Origin: Chloroflexota bacterium
GTDB lineage: Bacteria > Chloroflexota > FW602-bin22 > JACPRP01
Direction of reading: 5' to 3'
DNA length: 13,433 bases
Assembly: GCA_016210495.1 (NCBI GenBank)
Contig: JACQUC010000235.1
Location: 1 to 13,433, forward strand
A program made the position numbers and the translations under genes. Of the stretch, positions 9,016-13,433 are shown piece after piece. The notes beneath the pieces were generated by a model. The model was not told the origin of the DNA and did no database searches. It saw nothing but the letters and a program-made list of their open reading frames with translations. Each line of letters begins with the position of its first letter. Position 1 is the first letter of the stretch.

Positions 9016-9672
9016 ATGATCAGGCTAGGTGTTATGGCCTCCGGCAGAGGCAGCAATCTTCAGGCCATCATCGACACTATCGAGCGGGGAGAGTTGGCCG
9101 CCGAGATCGCCATCGTCGTGAGCAACCGCACCGAGGCCCAGGCGCTGGCGCGAGCCGGGCGGCACGGCGTGGCCAAGGCCGTCTTCGAGCGTAAGGGCTT
9201 CGCATCGCGCCTGGAGCGAGACCTGGCCATGGCGGAGTGCTTGAAACGGCACGCGGTCGACCTGGTGGTTATGGCCGGCTACGACCAGGTGGTGGCTGAT
9301 GAGTTGCTGCAAGCGTTCGCCGGCCGTGTGATCAATATCCACCCATCGCTGCTGCCTGCGTTTGCCGGCGGCCTTCACGCGCAGGCGGATGCCTTTGCGC
9401 ATGGCGTGAAGGTGTCCGGGTGCACCGTTCACTTCGTGACGCCCGGCGCCGTCGACGGAGGACCGATAATCCTTCAAAAAGCGGTGCCTGTGTTGGAAAG
9501 CGATGACGCCGAGACCCTCGCCGAGCGCATTCTCAGGGAGGAGCATCATCTCTTGCCCGAAGGAATCAGGCTGTTTGTCGAGGGAAGACTGGCCATAGAG
9601 GGCAGAAAAGTGCGGATCAGAAGGCCTGATCGATTGGAGGGTTCGGGTGCCCACGAAGACCCCCGGCGATGA
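9016..9672 (+). CDS. purN: phosphoribosylglycinamide formyltransferase, folate-dependent
   Basis: Transfers a formyl group from 10-formyltetrahydrofolate to GAR in step 3 of purine synthesis. The 218 residues show the start IRLGVMASGRGSNLQAII with the phosphate-binding GSN (12-14), INIHPSLLP with Asn107 and His109, and the Asp loop AVDGGPIILQ with Asp147, completing the Asn-His-Asp catalytic set. AGGAAG six bases upstream overlaps the purF stop region and supports the ATG. The C-terminal tail after RLAIEGRKVRI is short and basic, and the last 26 bases overlap the next gene, indicating translational coupling. purM, which often lies between purF and purN, is missing here. Confidence 0.95.
   Translation: MIRLGVMASGRGSNLQAIIDTIERGELAAEIAIVVSNRTEAQALARAGRHGVAKAVFERKGFASRLERDLAMAECLKRHAVDLVVMAGYDQVVADELLQAFAGRVINIHPSLLPAFAGGLHAQADAFAHGVKVSGCTVHFVTPGAVDGGPIILQKAVPVLESDDAETLAERILREEHHLLPEGIRLFVEGRLAIEGRKVRIRRPDRLEGSGAHEDPRR
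9636..9641 (+). promoter_or_regulatory. ribosome binding site inside purN that fixes the GTPase start
   Basis: GGAGGG lies five bases before the GTG at 9647, inside the purN reading frame. It is among the strongest ribosome sites in the window and makes the 26-base overlap with purN credible. Confidence 0.75.
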
Positions 9673-10213
9673 CGAGATCAATTGCAAGGTCGTTTATTAC
9701 GGTGCGGCGGCGAGTGGCAAGACGAGCAACTTGACTCGCCTGCACGTCGAAGCTCCTGCTGAAGCCAAGGGCGAATTGCTGGCGCTGGCGGCAGAGCCGG
9801 GGTTCTTCGACTTCTTGCCGCTGGATCTCGGCGTCGTTCGTGGCCGTAAGGTCAGGTTTCACATATACAGCAGTCCGAGTCAAACGGCTCACTTGTCTAC
9901 GCGAGAGATGCTCCTTTCAGGCGTTGATGGAATCGTCTTTGTCGTCGATTCCCAGCGGAACAGGTTTCGTGAGAACGTGACGAGCTTCGAGGAGATGGAA
10001 CATATCTTGCGGGCGCTTGGCAGGCCGACAAGCGATGTGCCGCTTGTGCTACAATACAATAAACGTGATCTGCCTGATGCGATGCCCGTGTCCATTCTGA
10101 ATGCTCGCCTGAACAGTCTGACGCTTCCGTCCTTTCCCGCGGTAGCCACCAAGGGGTTAGGTGTGATGAGCACGTTGCGGTCGATTGGCGAGTTGGTTCT
10201 GGCGAAGTTGTAA
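9647..10213 (+). CDS. MglA-like small Ras-family GTPase with degenerate switch regions
   Basis: A 188-residue protein that aligns end to end, from memory, with the bacterial polarity GTPase MglA: KVVYYGAAASGKTSNL (14-29, P-loop GAAASGKT), KGELLALAAE, FFDFLPLDLG, GVDGIVFVVDSQ, VLQYNKRDLPDA (G4 NKRD 138-141) and AVATKGLGV (G5). Two switch features are lost. Where MglA has about three more residues, including the Arg and Thr of switch I before FFDF, this protein has only AAEPGFFDF (48-56). Where MglA has VPGQ, it has SPSQ (76-79), so the switch II glycine is Ser though Gln is kept. Nucleotide binding looks possible; hydrolysis and switching look impaired. It begins with GTG after a strong ribosome site within purN, and lies 26 bases before purH. 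No MglB/roadblock partner is in the window. Role unknown. Confidence 0.85.
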   Translation: MPTKTPGDDEINCKVVYYGAAASGKTSNLTRLHVEAPAEAKGELLALAAEPGFFDFLPLDLGVVRGRKVRFHIYSSPSQTAHLSTREMLLSGVDGIVFVVDSQRNRFRENVTSFEEMEHILRALGRPTSDVPLVLQYNKRDLPDAMPVSILNARLNSLTLPSFPAVATKGLGVMSTLRSIGELVLAKL

Positions 10214-10239
10214 TAAGGCAGACGTTGAATGAGGTCGTT

Positions 10240-11790
10240 ATGAGAGCCATTTTGAGCGTGTCGGACAAGGGTGGTCTGGTCGAGTTCGCGCGTGGTCTCC
10301 ATCAGCTCGGCGTCGAGATTTTCTCAACTGGCGGGACGAAGCACGCGCTCATCGAGGCAGGTGTGAGCGCACGTAGCGTGTCCGATCTTACCGGGTTTCC
10401 CGAGATACTGGATGGCCGGGTCAAGACCCTGCACCCTATGATTCACGGGGGAATTCTGGCGCGTCGAGAGCTTCCACAACACGTTGCTCAGTTGAAGCAG
10501 CACGGCATCGGTGCTATTGACATCGTCGTCGTCAATCTTTATCCTTTTGCCAAGACCGTCGCCAAACCGGAAGCCACTCTCGAGGAGGCCCTTGAAAACA
10601 TCGATATTGGAGGCCCGACGCTGATTCGTGCTGCGGCGAAGAACTACACCAACGTGGTCGTCGTGGTCGATCCGAAGGACTATGAAGACGTTTTGGATGA
10701 ACTGGGCTCCACCGGGGACGTTTCTCAGGGAAAGCGGCGGGTGCTTGCTGCGAAGGCTTTTCAACACACGGCGATCTATGATACGCACGTGGCTACGTAT
10801 TTGAGGCCACCTATCCTGACTCTGCCGGAGAGCATGACGGTTGCTCTCGAGAAGGTACAGGGCCTGCGCTATGGAGAGAACCCGCACCAGGACGCGGCGC
10901 TCTACGCCGATAGCACCATCGCGATCCGATCTGGCACTATCGTGGGGGCACGACAACTGTCCGGCAAGGAACTGTCGTTCAACAATATACTTGACCTGGA
11001 TGCCGCGTTCAACTGCGCGCGCGATTTCGGGTCTGTCGCGGTGGCCATTGTGAAGCACGGCAACCCTTGCGGGCTTGCCTGTGGCGAGGAACTGGCGGAA
11101 ACCTACCAGCGAGCGCACGAGGGCGATCCTGTCTCGGCGTTTGGTGGCGTGATCGGGCTCAACCGCGTGGTGGATGTGGCGACGGCGGAGCTGATCTATC
11201 AAAACTTCTACGAAGACATCATCGCTCCCGGGTACGCCGCGGAGGCACTGGAGATTCTGAGAAGGAAGAAGGATCTCCGGGTACTGCAAGCCGAATTTGT
11301 GGGCCGGGAGCCTGCGGGCGCATGGCCGGCGAGCCAACTGGACCTCAAGCGGATTAGCGGAGGGTATCTGATCCAGACCCCTGACGTAGTGGCTGAGGAT
11401 GCGCTGTCGCTGAAGGTGGTTAGCGAGCGCGAGCCAACGCTGGAGGAGCTGACCGACCTGGTGTTTGCGTGGCGTGCAGTCAAGCACGTGAAGTCTAACG
11501 GCATCGTGCTGTCCAAAAGGCTTTCGCTGGTTGGCGTGGGAGCCGGACAGATGAGTCGCGTGGATAGCGTCGAGATTGCCGTGCGCAAGGCTGGGCACAG
11601 GGCCGTCGGCTGCGTACTGGCTTCGGATGCCTTCTTCCCGAAGGCCGACGGTGTGGAGGCGGCCGCGTCCGCGGGCGTATCGGCGATCATCCAGCCGGGC
11701 GGATCCATCCGCGATGATGAAGTTACAAGGACGATCAACAAGCATCATTTGGCGATGATCTTCACCGGTCAGCGCCATTTCAAGCACTAA
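10240..11790 (+). CDS. purH: bifunctional AICAR transformylase / IMP cyclohydrolase
   Basis: Catalyses the last two steps to IMP: formylation of AICAR by 10-formyltetrahydrofolate, then ring closure. The 516 residues comprise an MGS-like cyclohydrolase domain (about 1-140) with SVSDKGGLVEFARGL, FSTGGT, GRVKTLHP (59-66) and NIDIGGPTLIRAAAKN, and the transformylase domain with RYGENPHQ (210-217), LSFNNILDLDAA, the catalytic KHGNPCG (272-278), SAFGGVIGLN, KSNGIV and the closing RHFKH. The ATG at 10240 has GAGG five bases upstream and matches the family start; the frame is open to a TTG at 10225. It probably belongs to the purF-purN-GTPase transcript. Confidence 0.97.
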   Translation: MRAILSVSDKGGLVEFARGLHQLGVEIFSTGGTKHALIEAGVSARSVSDLTGFPEILDGRVKTLHPMIHGGILARRELPQHVAQLKQHGIGAIDIVVVNLYPFAKTVAKPEATLEEALENIDIGGPTLIRAAAKNYTNVVVVVDPKDYEDVLDELGSTGDVSQGKRRVLAAKAFQHTAIYDTHVATYLRPPILTLPESMTVALEKVQGLRYGENPHQDAALYADSTIAIRSGTIVGARQLSGKELSFNNILDLDAAFNCARDFGSVAVAIVKHGNPCGLACGEELAETYQRAHEGDPVSAFGGVIGLNRVVDVATAELIYQNFYEDIIAPGYAAEALEILRRKKDLRVLQAEFVGREPAGAWPASQLDLKRISGGYLIQTPDVVAEDALSLKVVSEREPTLEELTDLVFAWRAVKHVKSNGIVLSKRLSLVGVGAGQMSRVDSVEIAVRKAGHRAVGCVLASDAFFPKADGVEAAASAGVSAIIQPGGSIRDDEVTRTINKHHLAMIFTGQRHFKH

Positions 11791-11822
11791 TATGCAACTG
11801 GTGGGAGGGGGAGTGCGGCTGT

Positions 11823-12146
11823 ATGCCCATCTACGAGTATGAATGCCTGGCCTGCGGCGTTCATTTCGAGCGCAGGCAATCTGTGAAAGACGAACCTATC
11901 AGGTCCTGCCCGGAGTGCCCTGGCCAGGCGCGAAAGGTTATTCTTCCGGTGGGAATCATCTTTAAGGGGTCTGGGTTTTACGTTACCGACAACCGGGGGA
12001 AGAACGCCGCGGCGACCTCAGCCCAGCCAGCCGCTGGCGACAACGGGGCCAAATCGGATACCTCCGCGAAATCCGAGAAGTCCGAAACGAAGTCGGGTGC
12101 CAAGGCCGGCACGGACGCTAAGCCCGCGGCCGAGACTGGTACCTGA
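11823..12146 (+). CDS. FmdB-family zinc ribbon protein
   Basis: A 107-residue protein starting [12 protein letters not shown], the signature of the FmdB/CxxC_CxxC_SSSS family. Four cysteines, Cys8-Cys11 and Cys29-Cys32 (SCPEC), form one zinc ribbon, followed by the usual [14 protein letters not shown] (45-58). From residue 60 the protein is low-complexity Ala, Ser, Lys, Thr, Glu and Gly, presumably disordered. FmdB was named as a regulator of formamidase in methylotrophs, but most members have no established function and I do not assign one. A GGGAGGGGGAG ribosome site (11803-11813) precedes the ATG by nine bases. Separated from purH by 32 bases, it may be in the same transcript. Its stop lies inside a hairpin shared with dtd. 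Confidence 0.85.
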   Translation: MPIYEYECLACGVHFERRQSVKDEPIRSCPECPGQARKVILPVGIIFKGSGFYVTDNRGKNAAATSAQPAAGDNGAKSDTSAKSEKSETKSGAKAGTDAKPAAETGT

Positions 12147-12160
12147 TGTACCATCAGGTA
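12140..12160 (+). promoter_or_regulatory. perfect hairpin spanning the fmdB stop and the dtd ribosome site
   Basis: TACCTGATG (12140-12148) and CATCAGGTA (12152-12160) are exact reverse complements around TAC. The left arm contains the TGA stop of the zinc ribbon gene (12144-12146), the right arm contains AGG (12156-12158), the only plausible Shine-Dalgarno for the dtd ATG at 12169. It could hide that site until a ribosome ending the upstream gene opens it, or be a protein-binding dyad. It lacks GTAG and is not of the repeat family. Confidence 0.6.
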
Positions 12161-12168
12161 ACTGGCTG

Positions 12169-12606
12169 ATGCGTGCGATTATCCAGCGGGTCACCGAGGC
12201 CTCGGTTAGCGTCGGAGGACGTGTCGTCGGCGAGATCGGCCAAGGCCTCGTCGTCCTCGTCGGGGTCAAGCAGGCAGATACCGAGGCCGATGCCAAGCGA
12301 TTGGCCGAGAAGAGCGCTCTGCTAAGGATTTTTGCCGACGAGGCCAGCAAGTTCAACTTATCGGCCGTGGACGTATCTGCCGAGATATTGGTCGTGTCTC
12401 AGTTCACAGTGTACGCGGATACGCGCAAGGGCCGGCGCCCGAGCTTTGTCGATGCTGCGGCGCCCGATGTGGCCGAGCCCTTGATAGAACGATACGCGGA
12501 GTTCCTCCGCAACTTCGGTCTCAAGGTGGCGACAGGATGGTTTGGCGCTCACATGCTTGTCAAGATACTTAACGATGGCCCCGTGACCGTTATTCTCGAC
12601 ACGTGA
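12169..12606 (+). CDS. dtd: D-aminoacyl-tRNA deacylase
   Basis: Proofreading enzyme that removes D-amino acids (and glycine mischarged on tRNA-Ala) from tRNA. The 145 residues show the family start [29 protein letters not shown], the signature [17 protein letters not shown] (77-93), FGAHMLVKI and the Gly-cisPro motif NDGPVT (135-140) placed in the partner's active site. The open frame extends upstream to 12097, but that part overlaps the zinc ribbon gene and lacks similarity; the ATG at 12169 gives the exact family N-terminus. The last codons are repeated almost exactly 76 bases downstream, where the copy continues in frame for seven more codons, suggesting the present C-terminus was remade by a repeat insertion. 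Confidence 0.95.
   Translation: MRAIIQRVTEASVSVGGRVVGEIGQGLVVLVGVKQADTEADAKRLAEKSALLRIFADEASKFNLSAVDVSAEILVVSQFTVYADTRKGRRPSFVDAAAPDVAEPLIERYAEFLRNFGLKVATGWFGAHMLVKILNDGPVTVILDT
12581..12602 (+). repeat. dtd 3' end, first copy of a 22-base direct repeat
   Basis: Encodes the VTVILDT ending of dtd. It is 20/22 identical to 12657-12678; the two differences turn a GTT codon into ATC. The copies flank a 54-base block holding a GTAG-headed palindrome. Confidence 0.75.
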
Positions 12607-12620
12607 GAAGTTGGCCGCTG

Positions 12621-12650
12621 GTAGGGGCGTCCGCCTCAGGCGGACGCCCA
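12621..12650. repeat. GTAG-headed palindrome between dtd and the CBS gene
   Basis: GTAG (12621-12624), then arms GGGCGTCCGCC (12625-12635) and GGCGGACGCCC (12639-12649) around TCA: an eleven-base-pair perfect stem. No T-run follows, only CACCCCCG. It lies between the two copies of the dtd 3' end. Confidence 0.85.
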
Positions 12651-12656
12651 CCCCCG

Positions 12657-12700
12657 CCGTGACCATCATTCTCGACACCACAGATGTTTACCGGAAATGA
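12657..12700 (+). pseudogene. displaced duplicate of the dtd 3' end
   Basis: 12657-12678 repeats 12581-12602 with two changes and reads VTIILDT in the same phase relative to the motif. It continues as TDVYRK and stops at TGA 12698-12700, just before the ribosome site of the CBS gene. This looks like the original dtd terminus, cut off from the gene by the palindrome block. Only about 14 codons are recognisable, so the interpretation is inferred. Confidence 0.5.
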
Positions 12701-12702
12701 AG

Positions 12703-12709
12703 AAGGAGG
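12703..12709 (+). promoter_or_regulatory. ribosome binding site of the CBS gene
   Basis: AAGGAGG, nine bases before the ATG at 12719, is a near-perfect Shine-Dalgarno and fixes the start. Confidence 0.75.
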
Positions 12710-12718
12710 CCTGATCAA

Positions 12719-13354
12719 ATGTACGTGCGCGATTACATGACCACCAGCGTGATCACCTGCTCGCCTGAAACACTCGTGGTGGACGCACAGAAATTGATGG
12801 ATGAGCACAAGATCCGTCGGCTGCCGGTAATGGATGGTGAAAAGCTAGTTGGTATAGTCACCAAAACAAAGCTGCGGGATGTCGCTCCTTCCCCAGCCAC
12901 CTCCTTGAGCATTTGGGAACTGAACTATCTGCTGGCGAAAATGAAGGTCAAAGAAGTGATGGAGAAGCGCGTGGTCACGTGCGCCCTGGACACGACCATC
13001 GAAGACTCGGCACTTATCGCCAAGCAGCATGGCGTCGGCGCTTTGCCCGTGGTTGAGAACGGTAGGCTGATGGGCATCATCACGGTGACGGATGTATTGA
13101 ACATCCTCATAGAGGTGTTGGGGCTGCAGAAGCGCAGCGTGCGACTTCACATTGTGAAGTCGTTCGTCGCCCGGCCGTTGGGAGAGATCACCAGCGTGAT
13201 CAACGAGCACAGGGTCGAGATCTACAGTATGTTCTCACTTACGGTGCCGAGAACTAAGCGCAAGGACTTGATAGTACGCCTAAACACAGAAGATGCCGGC
13301 CCAATCGTCGAGGATCTACGGTCGCGGGGTTACACCGTCGAAGTGAGCAAGTAG
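12719..13354 (+). CDS. tandem CBS domain plus ACT-like domain protein (AcuB-like)
   Basis: A soluble 211-residue protein with two CBS motifs forming one Bateman module: residues about 1-57 (YMTTSVITCSPETLVVDA ... RRLPVMDGEKLVGIVT) and about 75-133 (KVKEVMEKRVVTCALDTTIE ... GALPVVENGRLMGIITVTDV). Residues about 140-211 look like an ACT fold (RPLGEITSVINEHRVEIYS ... RLNTEDAGPIVEDLRSRGY). Such proteins bind adenine nucleotides, and the layout resembles AcuB of Bacillus, whose exact role is unclear; a regulatory sensor role is inferred, the partner is unknown. The linker between the CBS motifs (55-74) is hydrophobic and may be a helix. The stop codon TAG belongs to the GTAG head of the next palindrome. 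Confidence 0.85.
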   Translation: MYVRDYMTTSVITCSPETLVVDAQKLMDEHKIRRLPVMDGEKLVGIVTKTKLRDVAPSPATSLSIWELNYLLAKMKVKEVMEKRVVTCALDTTIEDSALIAKQHGVGALPVVENGRLMGIITVTDVLNILIEVLGLQKRSVRLHIVKSFVARPLGEITSVINEHRVEIYSMFSLTVPRTKRKDLIVRLNTEDAGPIVEDLRSRGYTVEVSK

Positions 13355-13375
13355 GGGCGCGATTAATCGCGCCCC
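13351..13375. repeat. GTAG-headed perfect palindrome at the end of the CBS gene
   Basis: GTAG at 13351-13354, with GGGGCGCGATT (13354-13364) followed directly by its reverse complement AATCGCGCCCC (13365-13375): 22 bases with no mismatch. TAG at 13352-13354 is the CBS gene stop. The remaining bases to the window end hold the small palindrome ATGCGCAT (13376-13383) and no gene. Confidence 0.85.
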
Positions 13376-13425
13376 ATGCGCATTATGCTAAGCAGTCGTT
13401 AGGTCGGCAGACGTACGGTCTTAAT

Positions 13426-13433
13426 GTAGGGGC
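13426..13433. repeat. start of another GTAGGGGC element, cut by the window edge
   Basis: The last eight bases are GTAGGGGC, the same head as at 7402, 7500, 12621 and 13351. Whether a palindrome follows cannot be seen. Confidence 0.5.

Noticed and set aside
9025..9687. A 220-codon minus-strand frame opposite purN
   Set aside because: Same reason: it mirrors purN almost exactly and has no motifs.
10324..11787. A 487-codon open frame on the minus strand, opposite purH
   Set aside because: It is a shadow of purH produced by GC-rich codon use. The purH reading has all family motifs; the antisense translation is Arg/His/Gln-rich without recognisable domains and has no ribosome site.
13376..13425. 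A gene or tRNA at the right edge
   Set aside because: The fifty bases hold only small palindromes and no open frame or tRNA-like fold.
3213..13433. CRISPR array made of the GTAGGGGC repeats
   Set aside because: The copies are kilobases apart, have no regular spacers, and no cas genes are present.

Overview
The window is a gapless run of plus-strand housekeeping genes from a GC-rich bacterium (GC looks to be near 58-60% by eye, not computed). Gene content and protein wording (Mbl-like MreB, MglA-like small GTPase, FmdB zinc ribbon, CBS-ACT protein, PurF beginning with a TDD-x4-C propeptide) fit Chloroflexota or a near relative best. That placement is inference; no 16S or other marker is present. 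No gene on the minus strand is credible, and no stretch over 300 bases lacks a gene.

Layout. Positions 1-1850 are the end of an F1Fo ATP synthase operon: a possible last few codons of atpG, then atpD and atpC. murA (1903-3162) and an Mbl/MreB-type actin (3330-4340) follow, an order reminiscent of the atpC-murAA-mbl neighbourhood of Bacillus subtilis. Eight bases after mreB a purine biosynthesis block begins: purQ and purL (two subunits of FGAM synthase), then purF, purN, a small MglA-like GTPase translationally coupled to purN, and purH. The block supplies most of the route from PRPP to IMP, but purS, purM, purD, purE/K, purC and purB are not here. A good sigma-70-like promoter in the last codons of purL probably drives purF onward. 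The last part holds a short FmdB-type zinc ribbon protein, dtd (D-aminoacyl-tRNA deacylase) and a two-CBS-plus-ACT sensor protein.

What stands out is between the genes. Gaps longer than about 75 bases contain GC-rich palindromes, nearly all headed by GTAG, usually GTAGGGGC: 3213-3271 (an inverted pair), 5068-5106, 7402-7427, 7500-7522, 12621-12650, 13351-13375, plus a truncated one at the right edge. The stems differ in sequence but stay self-complementary, and the GTAG directly 5' of the hairpin is the hallmark of REP elements handled by RAYT (TnpA-REP) transposases. These copies touch the genes around them: GTAG supplies the TAG stop codon of purQ and of the CBS gene, one pair sits in a tandemly duplicated leader before purF, and one lies between the real 3' end of dtd and a second, 20/22-identical copy of that 3' end, as if it had been inserted with duplication of the target.

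The protein most worth attention is the GTPase between purN and purH. It aligns along its length with MglA but has lost three residues of switch I, including the Arg and Thr expected there, and has Ser for the switch II glycine (PSQ for PGQ), while P-loop and NKRD are intact.
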